A DNA stretch of 64,000 nt, taken from Acidimicrobiaceae bacterium (GTDB lineage Bacteria; Actinomycetota; Acidimicrobiia; Acidimicrobiales; Acidimicrobiaceae). The DNA lies in assembly GCA_013044385.1 (NCBI GenBank), contig JABEUN010000047.1, positions 17,050 to 81,049 of the forward strand, read 5' to 3'. Position 1 is the first letter of the stretch, and every line of letters begins with the position of its first letter. The notes below the pieces were generated by a model. That model was not told the origin of the DNA and did no database searches. It saw nothing but the letters and a program-made list of their open reading frames with translations. Positions 45,989 through 54,492 of the stretch are shown in pieces. The translations under genes were made by a program, and so were the position numbers.

Positions 45989-46483
45989 ATGGAAATTCGT
46001 GTCTCCATTGAAGTTGCCTACCTGGGTATCGATGTAGCTTGGTGGCTTTCTACTTCGTATGCGGTGGGACGCGCCTGTAGAAGATTGCGCCCCGAATCGT
46101 TTGTGCACCTCACGTGGCTTCTTGGCGAGCGAAAGTTCGAGTCGAGCGGTCGATTTTACGAGGTTGGACTGAGAATTAAACGTTGGAAGCGGTACCTTCC
46201 AGAGGCTGGGGATTTGTTCAAGGGGGGGTTCGACAAGTCGAAGCTTTTGTCGACTGATATCGAGGACCTTGAGAAATTCGTGGTTGAGACTAAACGCGCC
46301 GAAGTAGTTCATTGGTTTTTACTCGTACTTGCCCTAGTACCGGTACTTTTCGGTCCGTGGTTTTTAAGAGTTGCAGCAATTGTATATTCTGTGGTAGCTA
46401 ACCTCCCGTGCCTCCTTGCCCAGCGCTATAATCGCCCCAGATTACTCAGGGTTATCGCGCTCAAGCGATCTCGGTTCCGTTAG
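45989..46483 (+). CDS. CrtO-like acyltransferase (glycosyl-carotenoid acyltransferase family)
   Basis: A 164-residue membrane protein. The segment GLRIKRWKRYLPEAGDLF, then VVETKRAEVVHW and the C-terminal ANLPCLLAQRYNRPRLLRV match S. aureus CrtO closely (VETKRAELIHW-like and VQRYNRPRL). CrtO acylates the sugar of a glycosylated carotenoid in staphyloxanthin synthesis. It starts directly after the CrtQ-like stop codon, an adjacent pair. The 3' end overlaps the convergent orn gene by 23 bases. The lipid acceptor is inferred. Confidence 0.82.
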   Translation: MEIRVSIEVAYLGIDVAWWLSTSYAVGRACRRLRPESFVHLTWLLGERKFESSGRFYEVGLRIKRWKRYLPEAGDLFKGGFDKSKLLSTDIEDLEKFVVETKRAEVVHWFLLVLALVPVLFGPWFLRVAAIVYSVVANLPCLLAQRYNRPRLLRVIALKRSRFR

Positions 46484-47063
46484 CGGTTCCCAACTCAACT
46501 TTCTCAGCGGAGTCTGGCGATTTGGTGGTCACCGGTTTAAATAGTGCCTCGCGGTAGTACCTGAGTTCGGTCACGCTCTCTTTGATATCGTCCATTGCCC
46601 TGTGGCCCATGGCCTTTTGTGGGGCCGCCTTGAGTTCCTCCGGGTACCATCTTCGGGCCAACTCTTTGATGCTGGAGACGTCGATTGACCTGTAGTGGAG
46701 CCAGTCCTCTATCACTGGCATGTGTTCTGCAAGAAATCTCCGATCGGTGCCTATCGAGTTTCCACATAGCGGCGCTGAGCGCTGCTTAGGAATGTGAGAT
46801 TGGATGAATGCCAGGGTCTGGGAAGTTGCATCTTCCAATGTGATGCTCGAGAAGGCAAGTTCTGCCATGAGCCCTGATCGGCTGTGCATCTGGATGACGA
46901 CGTCATCCATCTGGTCCAACTCCTCTTGGGTGGTCTTGATCACCAGATCGGGACCCTCAGCGATAATATTCAGATCGTCATCAGTGATCAGCGTCGCTAC
47001 CTCAACGATGACGTGTCTCTTCGGGTCCAGCCCGGTCATTTCTAAATCCATCCAAACAAGCAC
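46461..47063 (-). CDS. orn: Oligoribonuclease
   Basis: A 200-residue DEDDh exonuclease: WMDLEMTGLD at the start (first acidic pair), CGNSIGTDRRFLAEHMP near residue 100, and HRAMDDIKESVTELRYYR near 155 with the catalytic His-Asp. It degrades two- to five-nucleotide RNA fragments in the cytoplasm to complete RNA turnover. The start is GTG at 47063. The last 25 residues extend beyond the usual length. It is divergent from ppm1. Confidence 0.95.
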   Translation of the reverse strand: MLVWMDLEMTGLDPKRHVIVEVATLITDDDLNIIAEGPDLVIKTTQEELDQMDDVVIQMHSRSGLMAELAFSSITLEDATSQTLAFIQSHIPKQRSAPLCGNSIGTDRRFLAEHMPVIEDWLHYRSIDVSSIKELARRWYPEELKAAPQKAMGHRAMDDIKESVTELRYYREALFKPVTTKSPDSAEKVELGTANGTEIA

Positions 47064-47122
47064 GATTATTCATGCTAGGGGTAGCGACTATTCTCAGTTG
47101 TGCTAGCAGTAAGGATTGATTA

Positions 47123-47950
47123 GTGACATCTGTGCCCTCGAGTAACCCATGGGTGGTGATTCCCACCTATCAAGAGGCTGAGAACATCGAGACAATTGTC
47201 TTGCGTGTTCTGGCGTCGACGCCACAGGCGACGGTACTTGTCGTCGACGATTCGAGCCCGGACGGCACCGCAGCGATTGCCAAACAGATGTCGAGTTCCG
47301 GCCTTACCATCAGAGTGATGGTAAGGCCAGAGAAGTCGGGACTTGGGAGTGCATATCGCGAGGGATTTGCTCAGGCCGTTTTGGAAGGTGCCTCTGCGAT
47401 AATAGAGATTGACGCGGACCTATCTCATGATCCGGCTGCGATACCATCGCTTCTTTCGGAGCTCGATAGCGGAGCGGACCTGGCGATAGGATCTCGCTAT
47501 GTGCCCGGTGGCACTAGTCCTGGGTTGCCGTTCCTCCGTCTGTTGATCTCCAAGGGTGGAAATCTATATGCCGGATTTATTCTGGGCCTGCCAGTCAGGG
47601 ACGCGACATCTGGATTCAGGGCATACAGAGCCGAAATGATGGGACGGATCGATCTCTCGAAGGTTCGTGCTGACGGATACGGCTTTCAGGTCGAGATGGC
47701 TTACCGGATATTCCAGCTTGGTGGGACGATCAAAGAGATCCCGATAGAGTTTCGGAACCGAGCCGCTGGCGCATCGAAGATGTCTATTCGGATAGTGGTG
47801 GAGGCGATGGCCCTATGCACCGTCTGGGGAGCTGCTCGAAAGATTCCGTGGTTGGCAGAGGAAAGACGTCAGGAGAAGGTCCTCGATCTGATAGCCCGCT
47901 CGGCGTCGATTGCAGAGCAAGGGATTCGCTCGCTCACAGAACGGAAGTAG
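47123..47950 (+). CDS. Polyprenol monophosphomannose synthase-like GT2
   Basis: A 275-residue GT2 enzyme. WVVIPTYQEAENIETIV, VLVVDDSSPDGT, IIEIDADLSHDP (DXD motif) and the acceptor-side DATSGFRAYRAEMM are the motifs of dolichol/polyprenol phosphate mannose synthases. In actinobacteria this makes polyprenyl-phosphomannose for lipoglycans and glycoproteins. It lacks the N-terminal acyltransferase domain of the mycobacterial fusion, as is usual outside that group. It starts at GTG, seven bases after AAGGA. dut follows closely and they probably form an operon. Confidence 0.88.
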   Translation: MTSVPSSNPWVVIPTYQEAENIETIVLRVLASTPQATVLVVDDSSPDGTAAIAKQMSSSGLTIRVMVRPEKSGLGSAYREGFAQAVLEGASAIIEIDADLSHDPAAIPSLLSELDSGADLAIGSRYVPGGTSPGLPFLRLLISKGGNLYAGFILGLPVRDATSGFRAYRAEMMGRIDLSKVRADGYGFQVEMAYRIFQLGGTIKEIPIEFRNRAAGASKMSIRIVVEAMALCTVWGAARKIPWLAEERRQEKVLDLIARSASIAEQGIRSLTERK

Positions 47951-47955
47951 AAGGC

Positions 47956-48387
47956 GTGCTAGAGGTTGGCGTCAAGTTGCTGACAGATTCGGCTCGCCTG
48001 CCGGAGTGTGCAATGTCAGGTGACGCAGGTCTGGACCTTTTCTCGGACCAGTCTTCGACTATTCCATCCCGAGGTTGGACGCAAGTAAGGTGCGGGATTG
48101 CTTTGGAGATCCCAGAAGGTCTCTGTGGCCTAGTCCTGCCTCGGTCCGGGCTCGCCTTTAGGAGGGGAATCACGGTTCTCAACTCGCCTGGTCTGATCGA
48201 CTCAGGTTACCGGGGCGAGATCATGGTGCTTTTGGTCAACCACTCGGGCACCGACGCTGAGATAGATGCCGGGGACCGTATCGCCCAACTTCTGATCCTT
48301 GGTTTTGAGGCCGTGGAGATGGTGGCCAAGAACACATTGTCCCAGACAGAAAGAGGGGTGGGGGGATTCGGCCACTCAGGCAGGTAG
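47956..48387 (+). CDS. dut: dUTP diphosphatase
   Basis: About 143 residues with the trimeric dUTPase motifs: AMSGDAGLDLFS (motif 1), LPRSGLAFRRG (motif 2, with a catalytic Ser), GLIDSGYRGEIMV (motif 3), GDRIAQLLIL (motif 4) and ERGVGGFGHSGR (motif 5, the C-terminal arm). It hydrolyses dUTP to dUMP, supplying dTMP synthesis and keeping uracil out of DNA. The GTG at 47956 gives the family length; the frame runs further upstream but into the ppm1-like gene. Confidence 0.93.
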   Translation: MLEVGVKLLTDSARLPECAMSGDAGLDLFSDQSSTIPSRGWTQVRCGIALEIPEGLCGLVLPRSGLAFRRGITVLNSPGLIDSGYRGEIMVLLVNHSGTDAEIDAGDRIAQLLILGFEAVEMVAKNTLSQTERGVGGFGHSGR

Positions 48388-48402
48388 TTCGGATGTGGGC
48401 TA

Positions 48403-49824
48403 ATGGCTTATGTGGACTACGATTGCTTTGTGGATCGGATGTCTGGGGTTGATGCTGGATTCTGGTTTCTCCACGAGGCAAATCCGATGTTCGTGGGAGC
48501 GGTTATTGAGGTTGAGACTGGCGCAAGCGGTCGTGTCCTTGAAGTTGATGACCTCAGGAGCCTTGTAGCAAGAAGGGCTAGGCGGCTCAAGCCGCTCTTC
48601 AAGACGGTGTGGGTTCCTCCGCTTGGCCTAGGTATTCCCTACTGGCTTGATGCAGGGAGTCCCGATCTGGATCTGCACGTAGTGCAGTACGAAGGGGAAG
48701 TATCGTCTCCGGCAGATGTCGAGGCGATCACTGGATCTTTCTTGGCTGAGGACTTGCCGCTGGGGGTGCCAGCATGGCAGCTAATGTTCGTTGGAGCCGG
48801 ACCAAGTAAGAGTTATATTCTCGCAAAGGTGCACCATGCACTGCTCGATGGTCAGCTCGGCATGGAACTTCTGGGCGGCCTTCTGGATCTTTCTGAGCAC
48901 GAATCGGAGGTCGATGAGGTCGGGGTGATGTCACCCTCGGTTCCGCCTTCAGACCTTATCGAGGGCATTATCCTGAGTGTTGGTGATCTACTTGAACGTA
49001 GGATCCCAGCCCTTCTAAGCCTTCCTGGTCGGGTCAGGATATTCTTTTCCGATAGAGATCGCCAAGGGGATGAATTGGTGCGATCTATGGTTCCTCTCGG
49101 TGCACCTAGGTGCGAGATCTCTGGGTCGATCTCGAAACGGAGAGAAGCGAGAATGTTGAGCTGTGAATTCTCGGAATTCTCGAAATTAGCTAAAGCTTTT
49201 AGCGCCACCATAAATGAAATCCTGCTCGCCTGGGTGGCTGGTGCGTTGCGGAAATATCATCTGCAGAGGGGCGCGCAGATTGAAGTCGACTTAGTCGCTT
49301 TGGTGCCGATATCGACCAGACATGTAACAGATCTGGGTGAGTCGAGGAACCGCATCTCGGGGATGTTAGTTCGCCTCGAGACATCTGAAGAGGAGACCAA
49401 GAGAAGAGTAAGGGATACTGTTTTGGCCGCAAGGTTAGCCAACGAGATAGCTGATGCTGTTGGACCGGGCTTCTTGCTTGCATTGGCTGATGTAGTCGCG
49501 TCGCCTTTTCTGGGTGCCCTGGTGGGGATGGCAAACCGTGGCAAGCTATTCAATTCAATTGGAAGCGCCTTCAATTTGACCGTGTCGAACCTCTCTGGCT
49601 TAGAACTCGACTTGTACGTGTCTGGCCATCGGGTAAGTTCAGTTACTCCTTTCGGACCGATCTCGGATGGTGCTGGTTTGAACCTGACGGTCTTCACCTA
49701 TTTGGGGATGTTGCACCTAGGACTACTGTGCTGTCCAGAGGTTGTCTCTGATCCAGACCTGTTGATCGATTGTCTAACCGAGGAACTTGCTGATCTGGTT
49801 CTGGCAGCGGCGACAGTCAGCTAG
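48403..49824 (+). CDS. Wax ester synthase/diacylglycerol acyltransferase (WS/DGAT)
   Basis: A 473-residue acyltransferase. The catalytic HHxxxDG motif is HHALLDG near residue 145, and the C-terminal fold-stabilising segment is NLTVSNLSGLELDLY near residue 385 (the family's NVPGP-like region). It esterifies acyl-CoA to diacylglycerol or long-chain alcohols to make storage lipid at the membrane. It starts 15 bases after dut. The acyl acceptor cannot be read from the sequence. Confidence 0.9.
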   Translation: MAYVDYDCFVDRMSGVDAGFWFLHEANPMFVGAVIEVETGASGRVLEVDDLRSLVARRARRLKPLFKTVWVPPLGLGIPYWLDAGSPDLDLHVVQYEGEVSSPADVEAITGSFLAEDLPLGVPAWQLMFVGAGPSKSYILAKVHHALLDGQLGMELLGGLLDLSEHESEVDEVGVMSPSVPPSDLIEGIILSVGDLLERRIPALLSLPGRVRIFFSDRDRQGDELVRSMVPLGAPRCEISGSISKRREARMLSCEFSEFSKLAKAFSATINEILLAWVAGALRKYHLQRGAQIEVDLVALVPISTRHVTDLGESRNRISGMLVRLETSEEETKRRVRDTVLAARLANEIADAVGPGFLLALADVVASPFLGALVGMANRGKLFNSIGSAFNLTVSNLSGLELDLYVSGHRVSSVTPFGPISDGAGLNLTVFTYLGMLHLGLLCCPEVVSDPDLLIDCLTEELADLVLAAATVS

Positions 49825-49851
49825 GAGAGACTCGCTAGAATAAACGCTACT

Positions 49852-49924
49852 GCGGACGTGGCTCAGCTGGTAGAGCATCACCTTGCCAAGGTGAGGGTCG
49901 CGGGTTCGAATCCCGTCGTCCGCT
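49852..49924 (+). tRNA. tRNA-Gly (GCC)
   Basis: Acceptor stem GCGGACG pairs with CGTCCGC, discriminator T. The D arm is GGCTCAGCTGGTAGAGC, anticodon stem TCACC/GGTGA with loop TTGCCAA (anticodon GCC), and the T arm contains GGGTTCGAATCCC. 73 bases, no encoded CCA. It borders the GC-rich island. Confidence 0.95.
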
Positions 49925-49945
49925 CTCATGTAGCGTGTTCGAGAT
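49900..49945 (+). repeat. tRNA-Gly 3' end side of an att-like repeat
   Basis: The 3' part of tRNA-Gly and the 20 bases after it (GCGGGTTCGAAT, then GCTCTCAT-G-TAG-C-GTGTTCGA) recur in degenerate form at 53873-53925. Together they bound a GC-rich segment, as expected of integration at a tRNA. Confidence 0.5.
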
Positions 49946-49993
49946 CGGGCACGTTGAAGATGTCGGGCTCATCGGATTCTGGTGGGGTGAACT

Positions 49994-50458
49994 TCATCGC
50001 ACAACGATCGAGCCGAGCACTCGCCAGTTCGGCTTGCCTGCGTAAAGCAGTGTGCGTAATCGATAGTTCTGGAAGTTGTCAAAGCCGAAGCCGACCCGCT
50101 TGATGCGCTTGATCAAGTTGTTGATAGCTTCGGTGGGACCGTTGTGAATGCGGGCCAAATGGAAGTTGCAGATCTTTTCAAACCAGTGCCAGATAGTGCG
50201 TCCCAGTTTTTGAATCTCCGGTGGCATGACCGGGCGCAGACAGTGCTCCTTGAGTTCTTCTAACATGGCCCTCGCCTCGGTAGCGTCGATGGTTCTATAG
50301 AAATCGCGCAAGCGTTCTTTCACCCGGTGGGCCACAGCCACCTCAGCGTTGGGGTCACCGAGAGCGAGCAGTGAACCAAGGCGAGCGGCGGCTCGACCTC
50401 GGATCCGGCAGCCGATGGCGGGTCGGGCGGGGCAGGCTCGGCCTAGGAGTCCGAGCAC
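49994..50458 (-). pseudogene. ISL3-family transposase, C-terminal fragment
   Basis: A frame with clear ISL3 C-terminal motifs: EVAVAHRVKERLRDFYRT, then FHLARIHNGPTEAINNLIKRIKRVGFGFDNFQNYRLRTLLYAGKPNW to the end. The first 40 residues (before LGSLLALGDP) are unlike ISL3 and lie in a different composition, so the sequence breaks near 50430. The N-terminal zinc-finger and most of the DDE domain are missing. A relic at the edge of the island. Confidence 0.8.
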
Positions 50459-50721
50459 GAGAGAACCACCTTTGACATGGGGTTTTGCAACATGGGCTGT
50501 ATGCCCACGACCGGCAGCGTCGCCAACTAACGAGATTTGAGACTTCGATCCGTCCGCGAAGTCAAGGGGTTCGCCGAAGATTTTTCTCGTGAATCTCGGT
50601 GGGTCGCTGGCGCCAAGTCAGCAGGTGCTGACTGGAGCCGCTGACGACGGCCGCGTCAAGGAGGCTCCACGGCATCTCGGCACAGTGCGGCCCCGGATAG
50701 GGACGCATGCAAACGTAGTTG

Positions 50722-50733
50722 CGTACATGTACG
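50722..50733. promoter_or_regulatory. Perfect palindrome, candidate TetR operator
   Basis: CGTACATGTACG is a perfect 12-bp palindrome 14 bases before the TetR gene start, inside its likely promoter. TetR regulators commonly bind such sites in their own promoter. Confidence 0.45.
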
Positions 50734-50747
50734 TGTAGGCTTTCCGC

Positions 50748-51455
50748 ATGAGCGCTGCGGAGGAGGGACCGGGACGACCCCGAGCAAAGACGAGGGGGAA
50801 GACGTCAAGGCAGCGGGCACGATGGGGGACGATCTCGCGCCAGCAGGTCGTCGACGCTGCTACCAGGGTGGTGAGAGCTGGCGGGTATGAGCAGATGACG
50901 ATCCGCAGCCTGGCGGGCGGGCTCGGAGTGTCCCCCATGTCGCTGTATCGCCATGTGCGGGACAAAGACGACCTTCTCGACGAGGTTGTCGACACGTTGT
51001 TGGGCGAGGTGTGGTGTCCTCGATCCCGGGTGGACGAGTGGCGGGCCTGGATCGCCGAGGCAGCGGACAAGCTTCGAGGGTTCCTTGTGAGCCAACCGGC
51101 AGCCTTGCACGTCTACCTCGGTCATCCGGTCGTCTCGGCGTCGGCGCTCGCACGCATGGAGGCGATGATGCGGGTCCTGAGGGAAGCCGGCCTGAGCGAA
51201 TCCGCGGCTCGACGGGCGTATGGTGCCATCCACACCTACACCATCGGGTTCGCTGCGTTGGAGGCATCCAGGGCCCGCGAGGCTCGTGCCGAGCACGACG
51301 CGGACGATCTGGCCCGTCAGTTGGCGGACTACACCACGCCCCAGCAGTTCGCGAAGGGCTTGGGCTACCTGCTCGAAGGCGTCTCCCTTTCTGCCCGCGT
51401 CGACTCCGATCGGGGTTTGCGGTCCGCCGCCGGCACAACGGAGCCGTCCCGATGA
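50748..51455 (+). CDS. TetR/AcrR-family regulator
   Basis: A 235-residue regulator. The helix-turn-helix is near residues 45-75 (MTIRSLAGGLGVSPMSLYRHVRDKDDLLDEVVD), preceded by ISRQQVVDAATRVVRAGGYE. The C-terminal helices form the TetR_C-type effector domain. GC-rich codon use sets it apart from genes outside the island. It stops at ATGA, overlapping a possible small ORF, and precedes the ClC gene, which it probably controls. The effector is unknown. Confidence 0.87.
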   Translation: MSAAEEGPGRPRAKTRGKTSRQRARWGTISRQQVVDAATRVVRAGGYEQMTIRSLAGGLGVSPMSLYRHVRDKDDLLDEVVDTLLGEVWCPRSRVDEWRAWIAEAADKLRGFLVSQPAALHVYLGHPVVSASALARMEAMMRVLREAGLSESAARRAYGAIHTYTIGFAALEASRAREARAEHDADDLARQLADYTTPQQFAKGLGYLLEGVSLSARVDSDRGLRSAAGTTEPSR

Positions 51456-51640
51456 CGGACTGCCCCGATGTTCTTGGGCCGCCCTCCGAACCGCCCCGAC
51501 CGGCGTCTCGCCGGCGACCCGGTGGACCCGGTGGACTCGGTCTCAGCGTGGTCTGGCGCAGCATGGTCCGGGTCATTTCCCAAGGCGAGATGCCGTCCGC
51601 GTCGGCCGGTGTAGGAGCGTTGACGTGTCCCTGTCGATAG
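51452..51640 (+). CDS. Possible small protein coupled to the TetR gene
   Basis: A 62-codon frame from the ATG overlapping the TetR stop (ATGA) to a TAG at 51638-51640. It overlaps the ClC start by 16 bases. It is Pro/Arg/Gly-rich (LGPPSEPPRPASRRRPGGPGG) with no recognisable domain. In GC-rich DNA such frames occur by chance; the coupling is the only support. Confidence 0.25.
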   Translation: MTDCPDVLGPPSEPPRPASRRRPGGPGGLGLSVVWRSMVRVISQGEMPSASAGVGALTCPCR

Positions 51641-53721
51641 GAGGTCCGCAGCGGCACCGGCGGATCCGTTCCGTGGTCGCGAAGGCGACGTGGCGTCGGA
51701 TCGCGGGAGAGCTCGGCGCCCGGATCAACGCCATGTCGTACCTGCCGAAATGGCTCATCCTAGCCTCGGTGATCGGTGTCATCGCCGGGCTGGGAGCGGT
51801 GGTGTTCTATGAGGCGCTCAGCATCTCGACGCATCTCTTCCTCGGGGTCCTCGCCGGCTACAACGTTCCGACCCCTGCCGGAGAAGGCAACGCCGCGGGC
51901 TCCGCTCACTTCGCGAGGGCCTGGGCGATACCGCTCGTCGTCGTGTTGGGCGCGCTGGCCTCGGGATTTCTCGTGTTCACCTGGGCTCCCGAAGCCGAGG
52001 GACACGGTACCGACGCGGCCATCGATGCGGTGCACCACAACCCCCGGGGCATCCGCCTGCGTGCCGTTGTGGTCAAGATCGTCGCATCTGCCCTCACGAT
52101 CGGCTCAGGTGGCTCAGGCGGCCGCGAGGGTCCGACCGCCCAGATCAGCGCAGGGTTCGGGTCGCTGCTCGCCCGGGTGCTCGACCTTTCCCCCGAAGAC
52201 GGCCGGATCGCGGTGTCGGTCGGGATCGGGTCGGGGATCGGCGCGATCTTCAGCGCCCCTTTCGGCGGGGCGGTCCTCGCCGCTGACATCGTCTACCGCG
52301 ACGACTTCGAGTTCGAGGCGCTGCTGCCGGGCCTGTTCGCCTCGATCATCGCTTACGCGGTCTTCGGCGCTGTCTTCGGCTACCAGCCGCTCTTCGCCAT
52401 CCCCGACGGCTACCACTTCAACCAGCCGATCCAGCTGGTCTGGTTCGCCGTGATCGGCCTTTTGGCCGGGGGCCTCGGACTGTTGTACGCCAAGTCCTTC
52501 TACGGGATCGTCCGGCTCTCCCATCGCCTTCCGTTCTCCAAGAAGCTGCGGCCGGCCCTCGGTGGGTTGCTGGTCGGGCTGATGGCCCTCGGACTCCCCG
52601 AAGTGCTCGGCACCGGCTACGGGTGGGTGCAAAAGGGACTCGGCACCGAGATGCTCCACACCCCATTACTGATCATCCTTGCCCTGCCGTTGGCCCGGAT
52701 CCTCGCCACCGGCCTGTCGATCGGGACGGGAGGCTCTGGTGGCGTGTTCGGGCCGGGCATGGTGATCGGCGCGTTTACCGGTCTGGCCGTCTGGCGGGTG
52801 TTGGAACCATTCGCGCCGGGCGTCGGGCACGACCCGGCCCCGTTCGTCATCGTCGGGATGATGGCGGTCTTCGGGGGGATCTCCAGAGCGCCGATCGCGG
52901 TCATGTTGATGGTCGCGCAGATGACCGGCAGCATCGCCCTGCTCGGCCCAGCCATGATCGCGGTTGCCATCGCTTGGTTCATCGTCGGCCGCTCCGACGA
53001 CAGCATCTACCGCTCCCAGTTGCGGACCCGGGCCGACTCGGCGGCCAGCCGTCTGCACTTCGGCCCTCCACTGCTCGCCACCCTCAGCGTGGCGAGCGTG
53101 GTCGACGATCCGACCGTCTTGTTACGCGATCACACCACTGCTTCCGAAGCGCTGCAGGCGCTGCGCGAGGCGGGCGTTCCTGGGGCGCCGGTCATTGATG
53201 CTCACGGGACCTACCTCGGCACGGTCGACATCGACGTCCTCGCCCCGCTCGCCGAAGCGGACTCGACCCTCCCCGTCGCTGGGGTGCTCGACGCCACCAC
53301 GACCACCGTGGCTATCGACGCCACCCTCGATGTCGGGCTCGAAGCGCTCACCCAAGCAGGTGGCCGCTGGGTCACCGTGACCAGCAAGAGCCGTCATGTC
53401 GTCGGCATACTCGCCATCGGCGACCTCGTCCGCGGCTACCGCCAGGCGCTCGACACCAACGTCGGCAAGATCGCCCAAGTCACCGCCCACGCGGTAGCGG
53501 TCGAGGAACGAGTCGGCCGGCACTCCAAGCTCATCGGGCGCTCCATCCGCACCGCCGGGCTCCCCGCCGGATGCGTCGTCATCACTGTCCAGCACGGGAA
53601 CGAAATGCTCTTGGCTGCGGGGACCACGACCCTCGCCGAGGGTGACGTGGTCAGTGCCCTCACCAGCCCCCAAAGCGTCGACACGCTCCGCCACCTCCTG
53701 CGTGGCACCGCCGAGCCCTAG
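51625..53721 (+). CDS. ClC chloride channel/transporter with CBS pair and TrkA-C domain
   Basis: A 698-residue ClC. The transmembrane core carries GSGGSGGREGPTAQISAG (the GREGP loop with the gating Glu), SAPFGGAVLAADIVY and GTGGSGGVFGPGMVIGA (the GGxFxP anion-binding loop). A CBS pair follows at about residues 495-620 (VDDPTVLLRDHTTASEAL onward), then a TrkA-C-like domain to the end (IGRSIRTAGLPAGCVVITVQHG). These soluble domains usually sense nucleotides or ions. The start is GTG at 51625 with AGGAG seven bases upstream; the frame is open further back without support. High GC sets it apart. Confidence 0.85.
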   Translation: MSLSIGGPQRHRRIRSVVAKATWRRIAGELGARINAMSYLPKWLILASVIGVIAGLGAVVFYEALSISTHLFLGVLAGYNVPTPAGEGNAAGSAHFARAWAIPLVVVLGALASGFLVFTWAPEAEGHGTDAAIDAVHHNPRGIRLRAVVVKIVASALTIGSGGSGGREGPTAQISAGFGSLLARVLDLSPEDGRIAVSVGIGSGIGAIFSAPFGGAVLAADIVYRDDFEFEALLPGLFASIIAYAVFGAVFGYQPLFAIPDGYHFNQPIQLVWFAVIGLLAGGLGLLYAKSFYGIVRLSHRLPFSKKLRPALGGLLVGLMALGLPEVLGTGYGWVQKGLGTEMLHTPLLIILALPLARILATGLSIGTGGSGGVFGPGMVIGAFTGLAVWRVLEPFAPGVGHDPAPFVIVGMMAVFGGISRAPIAVMLMVAQMTGSIALLGPAMIAVAIAWFIVGRSDDSIYRSQLRTRADSAASRLHFGPPLLATLSVASVVDDPTVLLRDHTTASEALQALREAGVPGAPVIDAHGTYLGTVDIDVLAPLAEADSTLPVAGVLDATTTTVAIDATLDVGLEALTQAGGRWVTVTSKSRHVVGILAIGDLVRGYRQALDTNVGKIAQVTAHAVAVEERVGRHSKLIGRSIRTAGLPAGCVVITVQHGNEMLLAAGTTTLAEGDVVSALTSPQSVDTLRHLLRGTAEP

Positions 53722-54243
53722 CAAGAACAGGCTGTGACCAACCAGGACAGCCTCGGAGCGCCGACGTCGGGAACCGCCACGCCCCGCCACGCTCCGTAGC
53801 GCGAGTCGAGCAGAAGATGCTGCCGCGGTCACAGATGCCGAATCAGTTCCCCGAGCTGGTTCCGTATCTCATGCGGGTTCGAATAACGACAACACAACAG
53901 CTCTCATATAGTGTGTTCGAACTTGGGTTCATTTGCATTGCCGTAATGGAAATGCCTGATGAGTACCCAATCTTCCGAAGTGATCACCTTCCTATCCTGG
54001 GTAGGTGGCTCACTTTTCGAGCGGCATTGAAGGCTTTTGGAGCGCAACGCACATACAATTTGTGTCGGACCGCGGGTTTTAGGGAACGGACCTTTCGAAC
54101 TTCCAGGTGGAAGTCACGCCAAGTGCAGAGATCTAGTTCGGTCACTATCCCATTGGAGACCTTCGTATGCCGGCATCGAAAATATCGCAAGAGTCATGGA
54201 GTGCTTGGAAGAACTCTTTTGTGAGTCTCGCTCCAAGTCTGAC
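53722..54243. other. Island right boundary and gene-free DNA
   Basis: About 520 bases. GC falls sharply near 53850. The degenerate tRNA-Gly-like repeat lies here. An open frame at 53817-54224 has no family resemblance and crosses the repeat. Confidence 0.5.
53873..53930 (+). repeat. Degenerate copy of tRNA-Gly 3' end and its flank
   Basis: GCGGGTTCGAAT followed after 15 bases by GCTCTCATATAGTGTGTTCGAACTTGGG, partially matching 49900-49950: same 12-base T-arm segment, then GCTCTCAT, TAG and GTGTTCGA. The spacing differs by a few bases, so it is imperfect. It closes the GC-rich segment. Confidence 0.5.
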
Positions 54244-54492
54244 TTAGTGCTCTTTGAGCGTGGCGATCGACTTTCGGAAACTCTCCTCGTCAATCTCGCC
54301 TTTGGCGAAGCGCTCCTTCAGAATGGACTCGGGATCCTTTGGGATTGATGGGTCGTTCCGGTAGTTGTGGCCGACATAACGTACTAGTGCTATGACTCCG
54401 AAAACAACAATAGCCCAGAAGATCACCATGGCCACCGCCATAAATATCCATCCACCGGCTCCCCAACCTTGATTGCCAAATTCGTACATCAT
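54244..54492 (-). CDS. Small membrane protein with SHOCT domain
   Basis: An 82-residue protein: one hydrophobic helix (IFMAVAMVIFWAIVVFGVIALV, about residues 16-37), then a linker and the C-terminal SHOCT-like motif DPESILKERFAKGEIDEESFRKSIATLKEH, ending at the stop. SHOCT domains are oligomerisation modules found in many membrane-associated proteins; function unknown. It sits just outside the island. Confidence 0.8.
   Translation of the reverse strand: MMYEFGNQGWGAGGWIFMAVAMVIFWAIVVFGVIALVRYVGHNYRNDPSIPKDPESILKERFAKGEIDEESFRKSIATLKEH

Noticed and set aside
51220..51624. Long N-terminal extension of the ClC frame (135 codons)
   Set aside because: It overlaps the TetR gene in another phase, and a good ribosome site (AGGAG) points to the GTG at 51625.
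53817..54224. Open frame of 135 codons at the island's right edge
   Set aside because: It crosses the degenerate tRNA-like repeat, has no recognisable domain and overlaps the GC transition, so it is likely a chance frame.
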